Shown: piece after piece, positions 48,366 through 58,509 of the stretch
How the letters are laid out: each line of letters opens with the position of its first letter
Position numbering within the stretch: position 1 is the first letter of the stretch
Assembly: GCA_023376005.1 (NCBI GenBank)
Contig: CM042160.1
Coordinates: 88,492,647 to 88,556,646, forward strand
Source of the DNA: Doryteuthis pealeii
Lineage: Eukaryota > Mollusca > Cephalopoda > Myopsida > Loliginidae
Length of the DNA stretch: 64,000 nt
Reading direction: 5' to 3'
Position numbers and translations under genes: made by a program
The notes under the pieces: generated by a model
What the model was told of the DNA's origin: nothing
The model's input: the letters and a program-made list of their open reading frames with translations, nothing else
Databases searched by the model: none

Positions 48366-48605
48366 TGCGATGGTTGGTTTTGAAGGCTATCACAATGCAA
48401 GCATAAAGAATATGAGGTAACTATGATACTGTTTGTCTAGCTTTAGTGTATTTTATTAATATTTCGGTAACAATTCCTGACGAAGGAATCTTTATCCCAA
48501 AATATTAAGAAAATAAATCAAATGTTGACGAACGACATTATAGTTAGCTCACTTTTCTTAACACATTGCATTGTGATAGCCTTCAAAACCAACCACCCGA
48601 ACCAA
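48365..48605. mobile_element. GAAGGCTATC foldback, short-armed copy
   Basis: Ends GGTTGGTTTTGAAGGCTATC / complement. Inner part diverged (CUGACGA present, GAAA lost). Confidence 0.7.
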
Positions 48606-48609
48606 TATA

Positions 48610-49110
48610 TATTAAACAGTAAGTAATCTGGGACCTGTGTGCTTGACAGATTAAGGGTTGTAGATTATTTACAGAAGTTAAGAAGCAATGTACTTGGTAA
48701 CTAGTTAAATGGGTGACCACTTTGGAAACATCAGGTACTGTATGTAATCCGAGGCCTCTGTGTCAGACAAAGCAAATCTTAGTAAATTATTTACTGAAGT
48801 TAAGAAGCGATGAGCCTGGTGAGTTCTTAGATGGGTGACCACTAATATATATATATATATAATCCAAAAGTCCAGAGAAGAAATCTTCCTTACGAAGTTA
48901 ATTTTTAATGATTTACTGAAATAACCCGTGGCCTTTGTGTTAGACTAACCAAAACTTATTAGGATTGTTCACTGAAGTTAAGAAGCAATGAGTCTGGTCG
49001 TTACTTGGATGGGTGACTACTTTTGGAGAGTAGATATTGAATTCAGTCTGATGTCTTTAAGTCAGGCTAAGTAACACTTAGTAAATAGTCCATGATTTCA
49101 GCGGTCAGGA
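48610..49110 (+). repeat. 5S rRNA-derived repeat units
   Basis: Four units with GAAGTTAAGAAGC(A/G)ATGAG...TACTTAGATGGGTGACCAC. The third is preceded by a short TA insertion. The block 48760-48897 recurs at 52250-52432. Confidence 0.7.
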
Positions 49111-49114
49111 ATTT

Positions 49115-49570
49115 CACATTACTCATAGATTACAGTTATTAAATGCATACTAATGTTAAAAAGTCATCACTTAATTTACAATAGACATATTTTGTATTAA
49201 CGATCAATGAAGAGTCCATGGCCTTTTATCCTACTTAAATAATGAACTACGCCAAAAAGCAATTAGAACAACAGGAAAAACATAAAATAAGACTAGACGA
49301 GCCGACCAAATAATGAGGACTTGCAGATTTCTAAAGATGGCGTCAAAAATAAATCAGTAGTTGTTAAAAAAACAAACAAACAAGGCGGGAAAAATGAAAG
49401 GTCATGTGTGCAACTGAAAATGTATCGCGAAATTGGACCACTGATAAACGTGAAATTGGACCACTGATAAACGCGAAATTGGACCATTAATGATATTCCA
49501 ATGTAGCTGGGACGTGTCAAAGCAAAACTAGGCAAACATCAAAATCGTAGACGCGAGAAGAGTAATCATC
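49115..49570. other. No gene; small 23-bp triplication
   Basis: GAAATTGGACCACTGATAAA repeats three times at 49428-49490. Confidence 0.6.
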
Positions 49571-49571
49571 A

Positions 49572-49850
49572 TTATATATATATATATATATATAATATAT
49601 ATATATATAATATATATATATATATAAAGTGTTGTTATGGGTCCAACGGGAGAAAATTAAATATTTTATAAAAAAAGAAGGTCCGCAAAATAGAGTATGT
49701 TTTTAGAAATTTAAAAAAATGTTTATCTTACATTCGATATCAGAATTACATAAGATATCAGAAGATCTGAAACACGTGTCGCAAATGTAAGATAAAAATA
49801 ATTTTTTTCTTCTAAAAAAACATAATTCATTTTGCGGACCTTCTTTTATA

Positions 49851-49887
<37 letters not shown>

Positions 49888-49910
49888 GGATCTCTACTAT
49901 ATAATATATA

Positions 49911-49962
<52 letters not shown>
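49572..49962. mobile_element. Foldback element in (TA)n
   Basis: Arms 49672-49740 and 49785-49852 (AGAAGGTCCGCAAAATAGAG and complement). A collapsed HHR-like centre with GAAACACGUGUC (plus, about 49768-49785). TA outside. Confidence 0.7.
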
Positions 49963-49965
<3 letters not shown>

Positions 49966-50059
49966 AAATTTATAAGTTTTTTTATTATACTGTGTTGCAC
50001 CTTCTAAATGTTCCACAAATATTTTTTTACAAAAGAAGAAACAACTTAAAGCCACGTAA

Positions 50060-50105
50060 TCCTGACGATGGTTTTTCTAAACAAACCGAAACGTTATAAC
50101 GTCGG
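50060..50105 (+). ncRNA. Hammerhead-like module, separate family
   Basis: CUGACGA plus extra U, helix II GGUUU/AAACC, GAA, helix III ACGUU/AACGU, cleavage triplet GUC. Helix I is only about two pairs. No inverted partner was seen, and (TA)n lies on both sides. Confidence 0.4.
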
Positions 50106-50173
50106 CTCCTACATTAAATATAACCCATTTGAACACCTTGTTAGCTTTTAATTTGTTTACATACTTGCATATA

Positions 50174-50179
50174 TATATA

Positions 50180-50221
<42 letters not shown>
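50174..50221. repeat. (TA)n
   Basis: TA run. Confidence 0.95.
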
Positions 50222-50223
<2 letters not shown>

Positions 50224-50644
50224 ACTCCTCGTGTGTAGGATGTGACACAAGGTCAATTTCTCAAGCGGAATTGAACAGGTCTCAAATCAGTATTTCCTTC
50301 TATTAGACTGGTTAGCCTATTAAAGTTAACGTGTCCGGTCTGTTTTAAAGTGAAAAGATTTTATATCATATTCATAGCTAATATTGAACAATATTTCGAT
50401 TTATAAAAATCATCTTCAGAGCTTGTTTATACTCCAGACTTATCAATAGCGGAGACGAAAATAATATTGATAATATTAATAATATTGATAATAATATTGA
50501 CCGCTATTGATAAGTCTGGAGTATAAACAAGCCCTGAAGATGATTTTTATAAATCGAAATATTGTTCAATATTACTATGAATATGATATAAAATCTTTTC
50601 ACTTTAACAGCATATTGTGTTGTTTTCATAGCCTTTTATCTATA

Positions 50645-50686
<42 letters not shown>

Positions 50687-50851
50687 AGTAAAAATATAAC
50701 AAAAGATTTCTCCCATAGCTAGAGGGATAATAGACGGATGTATACTTTGTTCAAGGGTCTCAGCGCTATGGGAAATACAAGCAGCCTCGTCCGGGATTTG
50801 AAATCGGGTCACCGAGTCCATTTCATACGATGATAACCGTTACACCACTCG
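50222..50851 (-). mobile_element. SINE B split by a family G foldback
   Basis: SINE B 3' part 50222-50344 and 5' part 50705-50851. The insert (50345-50700) has arms with HHR-like modules and a TA run at its end. Confidence 0.8.
50376..50423 (-). ncRNA. Hammerhead-like module (family G)
   Basis: Helix I AGCU/AGCU, CUGAAGA plus extra U, helix II GAUUU/AAAUC, helix III AUAUU/AAUAU. The right-arm partner at about 50529-50574 has lost helix I pairing. Confidence 0.5.
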
Positions 50852-50920
50852 AATGGGTTAATGTATGTCAACAATATGAGTATCACACTAAACTGCATCT
50901 GATGGTGAGACTCATGTTCT

Positions 50921-51335
50921 GGTTAAATCGATCTTAACAGACCTAAATTCCACCATCGTAGGTCACCCCGCCGAAAGAAAAAAAAATGATAAAAATCAGG
51001 GAATTAACCGAATTTAATGAAATTTTCAGTGTTCATATATTAATGAATAAACAATATAATACGCCAATTATTTTATCTAAAAACTTATACATTTTTTCAG
51101 GTCAGTTAACTTTGGACCATGTATCTTTGAGAATCTGTGTTACGCCTGATACATGGTTCAAAGTTAACTGACCTGAAAAAATGTAAATTTAAATAAAATA
51201 ACTGGTGTTATATCTTTTATTTATTAATATATCAACATTGAAAATTTCATTAAATTCGTTTAATTCCCTGATTTTTTTCTTTCGGCGGGGTGACATACAA
51301 TGGCGGAATTTAGGTCCGTTAAGTTCGATTTAACC
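50921..51335. mobile_element. Foldback MITE, 415 bp, ~170-bp arms
   Basis: GGTTAAATCGATCTTAACAG end and complement. The centre is the almost perfect hairpin TCAGTTAACTTTG...CAAAGTTAACTGA. Inserted in a family A fragment (50885-50920 / 51337-51575). Confidence 0.85.
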
Positions 51336-51573
51336 CAAATTCTGGATCTCTTGGGAGTGTGGAATAGACTTCCTTGTTATTACTCCAAGGTTCAGAATGG
51401 TAGGGCCCCTTTAAACTAACAGTAAAAACTTACTGAGTAAAATACAAAATAGACATGTCCTGAGTCTGACGTTAAACTGGATAAAGTGGTGATGTTTAAA
51501 ATCTGGGGTTCTGGATAGTATGGAGTACCCCTTCATTGCCATTAATCACAGGTCTACTCTGACCCGGAGAGGT

Positions 51574-51620
<47 letters not shown>

Positions 51621-51744
51621 GGGGGGAGGAATATGTGCTTAATTGAAGTCATACCTAATTTGAAAATTAATTAGTTGATAATTAATGGCTAGGCGAATAC
51701 ATCTGTTCAAATGTAAGGCATGAACAAATCGATAAAAAGTCAAT

Positions 51745-51786
51745 CTCTGTATGTACATTTCGGCATATTATGCCTCATCAGCAGAG
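51745..51786 (-). ncRNA. Hammerhead ribozyme, canonical core (HHR3)
   Basis: Minus strand: helix I CUCUG, core CUGAUGA, helix II GGCAU/AUGCC with loop AAU, core GAAA, palindromic helix III AUGU/ACAU, cleavage triplet AUA, helix I CAGAG. All invariant bases and three helices are present. It sits in the centre of a foldback element whose arms begin at the 3' side of the cleavage site. Confidence 0.85.
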
Positions 51787-51799
51787 TTATAGACAGGGA

Positions 51800-51868
51800 G
51801 CCGCTTTTGTATGTGATTCGAACCCTAACTGCCAGGCTGACAGGCGGGGATTCTAACCATTACAGAGA
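51800..51868 (-). mobile_element. tRNA-like head upstream of HHR3
   Basis: Minus strand: A-box-like TGTAATGGTTAGAATCC, and a B box GGGTTCGAATC (plus 51815-51825). It precedes HHR3 by under 20 bases, the same order as at 20.88 kb. The anticodon region is not convincing as a working tRNA. Confidence 0.65.
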
Positions 51869-52029
51869 TTGACTTTTCTCGATTTGTTTATGCCGAACAT
51901 TTGAACAGATATATTCGCCTAATTCATTAATTATCAACTAATCAATTTTCAAATTAGGTATGACTTCAATTAAGCACATATTCTGCCAAAAATTGTCGGC
52001 TATCGCCATATCAAACAAACTGTTGCGTA

Positions 52030-52085
<56 letters not shown>

Positions 52086-52114
52086 GGAAAAGAGTGATGT
52101 GTCTACCACGGTTA

Positions 52115-52350
52115 GGATCTGTACTGTAAGTAATCTGACGCCTGTAAAGTCAGACGAAATAAAGGTTATTATATTATTTACTGAAGTTAAGAAGCAATGC
52201 TCTTAGTCAGTACTTAGATGGGTGACCACTTTGGGGACCGCGGATACTGTAAGTAATCCGAGACCTATTGGTCAGACAAAGCAAATCTTAGTAAATTCTT
52301 TACTGAAGTTAAGAAGTGATGAGCCTGGTGAGTACTTAGATGGGTGACCA

Positions 52351-52398
<48 letters not shown>

Positions 52399-52432
52399 CC
52401 AAAAGTCCAGAGAAGAAATCTTCCTTACGATA
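52115..52432 (+). repeat. 5S rRNA-derived units, second locus
   Basis: Two to three units, a TA tract (52353-52394), then AATCCAAAAGTCCAGAGAAG as at 48863. Confidence 0.7.
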
Positions 52433-52621
52433 TAGGAGTTTTAAAAAAAAAAAAAAAAAACCTGTCGCAGGTTGCAGAGCTCAATGTGTGGTCTTATTGT
52501 TAGAGTCACAGAGCAAATTTATAAGTAAAGAAATAACAAAAGACTTAGAATTTTTGCATTATAGTCTATTTCAAGGAAGCTTAGACAAAGTGTCTAACTC
52601 TCCCAAATCATCAGATGCGAA

Positions 52622-52674
<53 letters not shown>

Positions 52675-52741
52675 TATTGATAAAAGGATATGAAAACAAC
52701 ACAATATGCTGTTAAAGTGAAAAGATTTATATCATATTCAT

Positions 52742-52789
52742 AGCTAATATTGAACAATATTTCGATTTATAAAAATCATCTTCAGAGCT
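52742..52789 (-). ncRNA. Hammerhead-like module (family G), left arm
   Basis: Same module as at 50376-50423, intact, with helix I AGCU/AGCU. It forms an inverted pair with 52895-52942. Confidence 0.5.
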
Positions 52790-52894
52790 TGTTTATACTC
52801 CAGACTTATCAATAGCGGTCAATATTATTATCAATATTATTAATATTATCAATATTATTTTCGTCTCTGCTATTGATAAGTCTGGAGTATAAAC

Positions 52895-52942
52895 AAGCTC
52901 TGAAGATGATTTTTATAAATCGAAATATTGTTCAATATTAGC
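52895..52942 (+). ncRNA. Hammerhead-like module (family G), right arm
   Basis: Intact mirror copy: AGCU, CUGAAGA, extra U, helix II, GAA, helix III AUAUU/AAUAU, UH, AGCU. Confidence 0.5.
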
Positions 52943-53308
52943 TATGAATATGATATAAAATCTTTTCATTTTAACAGCATTGTGTGTTTTCATATCCTTT
53001 TATCTATACTTATACCGTTGGATTAATTTCCTTACTCTTAACTTCTTAGAAAACATGAATCTTACGCACATTATTTCCTTACCAAAAGATAGTTTGTTAA
53101 AAAAACAATAGTACGAGGATAAATCCAAAGGTGAAGTCTCTAAAATATTTAGAATTGCGGACACGTTTTTGTTTATTATCAATAATTACATCATTTTAAA
53201 GTTCGAACATATATCTATTTTCTACATAATCGCCATTTCAATCGATGTTTTTTTTTGTAGGCGCTGTGGCAGTTTTTGTATGCCCATGCCATACTAGCTC
53301 GCTGCCTG

Positions 53309-53311
<3 letters not shown>

Positions 53312-53374
<63 letters not shown>

Positions 53375-53676
53375 TTAGTTAAAAATAAAGAAATGAATGC
53401 AACGGTATATAAAGATAAGATGATATGAAAAAACACAGATGTTGTCAAAATAAAGTTCTTTATTGAACTTTATATTGCTGATATTGCAATATTTCGATTT
53501 TTTTTTCAAAAATAATCTTCTTTAGACACATTATGCTTTTAACATTACATAATATGCTCTGAAGAAGATTTTTTTTTTGAAAAAAAATCGAAATATTGCA
53601 ATATCAGCAATATAAAGTTGAATAAATAACTTTAGTTGAACAACATCTGCGTTTTTTCATATAATCTTATCTTTAT

Positions 53677-53744
<68 letters not shown>
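53312..53744. mobile_element. Foldback element between TA/TAGA tracts
   Basis: Arms with TATTGCTGATATTGCAATATTT. HHR-like module at 53555-53609. Confidence 0.75.
53555..53609 (+). ncRNA. Hammerhead-like module
   Basis: Helix I UGCU/AGCA, CUGAAGA plus extra A, a long A/U helix II closed by GAUU/AAUC, GAA, helix III AUAUU/AAUAU with loop GC, C17. The opposite arm (about 53478-53525) is degraded. Confidence 0.45.
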
Positions 53745-53745
<1 letters not shown>

Positions 53746-54153
53746 TTAAAAGAAAGGAAATGAATCCGACAGTATGAGTATGAGCAAGATGGAATGAAAA
53801 CAACACACAATGCTGTTAAAGAGAAAACGATTTATAAAATATTCATAGCTGATACTGATCAATATTTCGATTTTACAAAAATCATCATCAGAGCCAGTTA
53901 CTCCGTGTTGTTGGTGGTCGGAATGCCCATAATTGGGAAATAATGTAACAACTTTCGTTCTCTTCTTTGCAAAATCAAGGTTTTTTGTTTTGAACTTCAT
54001 TCAACTTTTATCTCCGACCACCAACAACACGGAGTAAATTGGCTCTGATGATGATTTTTGTAAAATCGATATATTGATCAGTATCAGCTATGAATATTTT
54101 ATAAATCGTTTTCTCTTTAACAGCATTGTGTGGTGTTTTCATTCCATCTTGCT

Positions 54154-54234
<81 letters not shown>

Positions 54235-54251
54235 GATAGATAGATAGATAG
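53745..54251. mobile_element. Family G foldback element, then TA/GT/TAGA tract
   Basis: Arms 53745-53895 and 54003-54152. HHR-like modules in both. TA at 54157. Confidence 0.85.
53847..53895 (-). ncRNA. Hammerhead-like module (family G), left arm
   Basis: Helix I GGCU/AGCU, CUGAUGA plus extra U, helix II GAUUUU/AAAAUC, GAA, helix III AUAUU/AGUAU, AUC. The right-arm copy at 54041-54089 has GAA mutated to GAU. Confidence 0.5.
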
Positions 54252-54600
54252 AACAAATGTATACTTGCTTTAGTGTGATCGAATTACAGGTAGAGAAAAA
54301 ATGACATTTTGGGAAGTTATGCAACTTAGTGTGATAAAATCAATGACTTTTTTTAAATACTACATCGTTGTAATGATATTTATAGTAATTAGTCTTTATT
54401 GTTTTTTTGTCAGGCTAATTTCTTAAGTAATTAACCAATTTAGAACAAATAACATCGTGTTGGGAATGTAGTAATAAAGGGAGTGGTATTTATTCAGCCA
54501 GATTTAATTAGGAAAAAGAAAAAAACAAAAGGAAAGGAAAGAAAAGGGTGAAAAAGCGGCGATTTTATGATACAGGTTCGAATTCAAACGACAGCTTAAG
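54252..54600. other. Probable 3' flank/UTR of the M4 gene
   Basis: AT-rich, no frame. The last about 120 bases would be 3' UTR if the AATAAA at 54489 is used. Confidence 0.45.
54489..54494 (-). promoter_or_regulatory. Possible polyadenylation signal of the M4 gene
   Basis: AATAAA on the minus strand, about 112 bases after the TGA stop codon (54606-54608). It is the nearest such hexamer seen downstream. AT-rich DNA gives chance matches, so the call is moderate. Confidence 0.45.
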
Positions 54601-54605
54601 AGCAA

Positions 54606-56449
54606 TCAAGAACTGGACGAATTAACTTTTATTTTGACCCCCGAGAATTTTGAGTTGGCTTTTGGTTCGAGAACAACATAGTAGCGGCCAAGTTTTGGTT
54701 CTTCCAGCTTTACAAACTGATCCGTCCCCGGCTGTTTTGAAGACCACAGGGCCTTTCGGTTTTTTCTCAGTTTACGATAATGCACATACATGGACATTTC
54801 CCCGCTTCCGGAATAAGACACTATGCGCAGTTCTTTTGCAGCCACAGTGAGCCGCAACTGTAAAACGACCTGTTCACCCTCGGCGGCGCTCAGTTCCGAG
54901 ATGAGCGACCCCGGATGGAGATTTCGCATGTAACTACCGATGTCGCAAACTTTGACGCCGACATACTCGAAGGCGGCCACCACCGATTCAACGTCGAACC
55001 CCAAATCGTAAGCGGCTTTGGTCATATCGCAGGCCCCTTCGGTAAAATCAGTTTTCGGATGCCAGTAAAACCTGTTAGCGTGGACCATTGTCTGAAATAC
55101 CTTTTTGACGCTCCAGCCTTCCATGTTGGACAAGAGGCAAGCGAATCGATTGTAAACCCCACTGGAGTAGTGTACGTCCAAACCTTTCACAAACTGAGAA
55201 GCATCCGTGATAGAATTGCCGTCCTGTTTCTGATCGCAGAGCATTCGTACTGGCTTCATGGCAATCTGGTCACCGCTAACCCAGTCCGGTTTGTGGAACT
55301 GGTAGAATTCTGCGGCTTCACCGGCCACATCCGAGAAGGCTTCATTAATCCCGCCCGATTGACCCTCGTAGATGAGAAAAGAGTGCTCGTCGGTGAAACA
55401 ATGCGAGATCTCGTGCGCCATCACGTCCAGACCGACCAGAGGGAAGAATTCGCCGGTCCCATCGCCGAACGTGAAGTTCTTACCGTTGTAGACGGCGGTC
55501 AGCTGGTTGTGGCCGTAATGGACGCGCACGACCATCGGTAGTTTCTTTTTGGGTGTCACGTGGCACCATTCCATGTACATTTTGTGAACAACCCCGCTGT
55601 AGAAAAGAGCATCGCTGGCCGGGGAGTATGCGCCGTTGACGCCGTCGTTGGGCCCCTGCTGGCACGACACGTGGTACACTGCTCGCTTCTCGTTGTCCAG
55701 GTACTTGCTTCCGTTCAGGTTGATCACTCGCACGACTTCGTTCACGTAGGCGCAGTCGTCGCCTTTCTTGCGGACGTCCAGGTACGGCAGCGTATCGCCG
55801 TACTTACGCTGTCCGATCTTTTTATTCCCTCCAACGGCCTCCATCTGATAAAACCGGCGGGTTGTCTCCAGCATGTTCCATCGCTCCAACACCGCGCCAT
55901 TCTGTGCGTCGATCATGAAACAAGGCCGGTAACTCTTGTCTCCTGATTCTGCGTAGTACAATACGCGGTAAACTAACCTGGCGGTGTTGTTCGGCATTAG
56001 ATAAATTTCCAAATGCGGTTCGTCGCTTTCGATGCGGGCGCCCTCTATGGGGAATCCGCCTTTAGCGATGCCGATCTGAAGGGCTTCTTCGGCTGAGATT
56101 TTTGGGGTTGTAGATTGTACATCGTTCTCAATATCCTCTGCAATCTTCCCTGTCACTTGGCCTGTGTAGCTGTTCGAATCAATGTCTGTCTCGACGGTCA
56201 GTGTCGCATCGAACACCGGGATGCCTTCGTAGGTCTCTTGGTAGCGAATGACGTGCGTAGCTTGGACGCTGTCGGCTACATCAGTGAAGGCGAGTCCTTC
56301 CTGGTTGGTCAGTCCGAGAAGGTCGCGCGTAGTGAAGCCAAAATCGGCGGCTCTTTTATCGATGCTAGCCAAAAAGTCCATGTTTGACAGGAAGGCATCT
56401 CGTGCCGGTCTCCAGTGGGCCGCCCATACACACGTGGGAAGAATGAATG
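54606..56449 (-). CDS. Secreted thermolysin-family (M4) zinc metalloprotease, 3' exon
   Basis: This zinc endopeptidase would cleave extracellular proteins. Residues are numbered from the first Met of the exon (base 56381). Residues 1-170 resemble a fungalysin/thermolysin propeptide plus PepSY region. The catalytic domain spans about 175-480. It has the zinc motif HEISH (H323, E324, H327), the third zinc ligand E347 in GGINEAFSD, 24 residues after H323 as in thermolysin, and the catalytic His H404 in VHYSSGVYNRF. Residues about 484-586 look like a bacterial pre-peptidase C-terminal (PPC) beta domain. The active site is intact. The frame stays open upstream of M381-base to a pyrimidine-rich acceptor (AG at 56450-56451), adding a hydrophobic AFILPTCVWA stretch that looks like the end of a signal peptide. 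The intron is phase 1, and the first exon was not found. Sequons at N131, N223 and N302 fit secretion. The exon is visibly GC-richer than its surroundings. The family is mainly bacterial, so an old horizontal transfer is likely (inference). Confidence 0.93.
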
Positions 56450-56475
56450 CTGGAAATAAGAAAAAAATAAGTTAA
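56450..56475 (-). promoter_or_regulatory. Splice acceptor of the M4 protease exon
   Basis: Read on the minus strand, a T-rich tract runs into TTATTTCCAG and then the open frame. This defines a phase-1 acceptor. Phase-1 introns commonly separate a signal-peptide exon from the mature protein. Confidence 0.7.
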
Positions 56476-56541
56476 TCATTGATAGTTACCAATAAACCAT
56501 TCGGGACGAATATCTTAACAATTTTTTGTTTCTCGGAATTT

Positions 56542-57546
56542 TGATAATTAGTATTATTTGGATTATTCGGACTCTTGCCCTCATCTTTATTGTTATCTAA
56601 ACTATTTCTCTGAATTTTTTAGATGAAGTTTGATAATTAGTATTATTTTGATTATTCGGACTATTGTCCTCATCTTTATTGTTATTTACACTATTTCTCT
56701 GAATTTTTTAGACGAGGCTTGATAATTAGTATTATTTGGATTATTCGGACTATTGTCCTCATCTTTATTGTTATCTACACTATTTCTCTGAATTTTTTAG
56801 ATGAGGCTTGATAATTAGTATTATTTGGATTATTCGGACTATTGTCCTCATCTTTATTGTTATCTAAACTATTTCTCTGAATTTTTTAGATGAAGCTTGA
56901 TAATTAGTATTATTTGGATTATTCGGACTATTGTCCTCATCTTAATTGTTATCTACATTATTTCTCTGATTTTTTAGATGAGGCTTGATAATTAGTATTA
57001 TTTTGATTATTCGGACTATTGTCCTCATCTTTATTGTTATCTACACCATTTCTCTGATTTTTTAGATGAGGCTTGATAATTAGTGTTATTTGGATTATTC
57101 GGACTATTGTCCTCATCTTTATTGTTATCTACACTATTTCTCTGATTTTTTTAGATGAGGCTTGATAATTAGTATTATTTGGATTATTCGGACTATTTTC
57201 CTCATCTTTATTGTTATCTACACTATTTCTCTGATTTTTTAGATGAGGCTTGATAATTAGTATTATTTGGATTATTCTGACGATTGTCCTCATCTTTATT
57301 GTTATGTACACTATTTCTCTGAATTTTTAGATGAGGCTTGATAATTAGTATTATTTGGATTATTCGGACTATTGTCCTCATCTTTATTGTTATCTACACT
57401 ATTTCTCTGATTTTTTAGATGAGGCTTGATAATTAGTATTATTTGGATTATTCGGACTATTGTCCTCATCTTTATTGTTATTTACACTATTTCTCTGAAT
57501 TTTTTAGACGAGGCTTGATAATTAGTATTATTTGGATTATTCGGAC
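56542..57546. repeat. ~89-bp tandem array, about 12 units
   Basis: Each unit has GATAATTAGTATTATTTGG, TTCGGACTATTGTCCTCATC and TATTTCTCTGA. It is built from the family C tail without the HHR-like core. Lies just upstream of the M4 exon, probably in its first intron. Confidence 0.92.
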
Positions 57547-58000
57547 AATTGTCCTCATCTTCACTGTTATCTATACAACGTTTCGACCGATGTGCACTCC
57601 GGCCTTCTTCAAGCATTTCTTGTCGGACTCGGGAACCTACTCGGACTCGGAACCTTTTTTTCGAACACGGGAACCTTCTTGTCGTAATCGGGAACCTTCT
57701 AGTCGTAATCGGGAGCCATCATGAAACTTTGAACCTAACCCTTTATTAGTCCAGGGGCGTATCCTGTTCTCATTCCGCTAAGCATAGCTGGGGTACAGGT
57801 GTTAAGCTGTGTTAATTGTTATTCTATGTTACTGCTGCCCCAGACCAGGATCGAACCTGCAGTCTAAAGATAACTGTCACTTTGAACTGTTAACCTAACT
57901 CCTTTATCCATTAGGCTATGCCTCCAATTTGACATCGGCTGAAAACGTTGTACAGACAACAATGAAGATGAGGACAGTAGTCCGAATAATCCAAATAATA
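57547..58000 (-). mobile_element. Family C composite
   Basis: Altered HHR-like core (AACGTTTCGACCGATG), minisatellite, and a tRNA-like head on minus (GGTTCGATCCTGG at about 57850). A plus-strand tail piece is at 57940-58000. Confidence 0.7.
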
Positions 58001-58004
58001 CTTT

Positions 58005-58320
58005 GAATTTTTGTTTTAATCATTACGTTTCAGTCGGTGGGTTTTCCGACACTCCTCATGTGGAACCTTAGTTGAGACGAAAGGTCATAAACAAAGGACT
58101 AATCTATATATATATATAAATGACGGTTTGTGTGTATGTATGTCCGGAGGAAACTATGAAAATAAAACAATTAATGACAAAGTAAATATATATACACATT
58201 CACTATAAACAGATCTTGCTTTTTGTGCAAAATAATGAAGATCTGATTTATATTCGTGAAGATAATTAAAAAACAAAATTTAAATAGTAATAGCATGGAT
58301 TTTTTTTTTGCATTTAATAT
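58005..58320. other. Possible Helitron 5' trace
   Basis: TCTATATATATATATAAATG then ACGGTTTGTGTGTATGTATG at about 58103-58145 resembles Helitron starts. No 3' end found. Confidence 0.35.
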
Positions 58321-58324
58321 TTTG

Positions 58325-58505
58325 AACAGGAGAAAGATTGGAACATGTTTGGAAAATCTGGACATTAGAGGGAGAATTGAGACCATCCAGAATACTGCAC
58401 TGCTGCAATCTGCCAGAATACTCAGAAGAGTCCTGGAGACCTAAGGAGACTTGTTGTCACTCAGACTCCAGTGAAAGGCCATCAGCTAACGCTGATGTGA
58501 ATAAC
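58325..58505 (+). pseudogene. RLE-type LINE, 3' end
   Basis: LDIRGRIETIQNTALLQSAR then ILRRVLET and the 3' UTR shared with 13210-13275. Confidence 0.8.
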
Positions 58506-58509
58506 TCAT

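Larger units (their letters stand above)
51630..52015. mobile_element. Foldback element carrying tRNA head and HHR3
   Basis: Inverted arms of roughly 110-120 bp (about 51640-51755 and 51863-51985, containing GAAGTCATACCTAATTT and its complement) enclose HHR3 and its tRNA-like head. (TA)n tracts flank both sides (51578-51616, 52036-52083). A related disrupted copy lies at 17505-17880. Confidence 0.75.
52624..53010. mobile_element. Family G foldback element next to (TA)n
   Basis: Arms about 52680-52820 and 52860-53010, both with intact HHR-like modules. Confidence 0.85.

Noticed and set aside
48610..49110. Functional 5S rRNA genes
   Set aside because: Only the 3' half is recognisable and the units differ strongly from each other.
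53180..53300. C-terminus of a transposase on the minus strand
   Set aside because: A vague resemblance only; no motif could be confirmed.
54606..56449. Bacterial contamination as the source of the M4 gene
   Set aside because: It is continuous with animal repeats on both sides and begins at a splice acceptor in frame with a signal-peptide end.
54915..56475. Plus-strand frames of up to 208 codons
   Set aside because: Antisense shadows of the M4 protease exon, with no recognisable domain.
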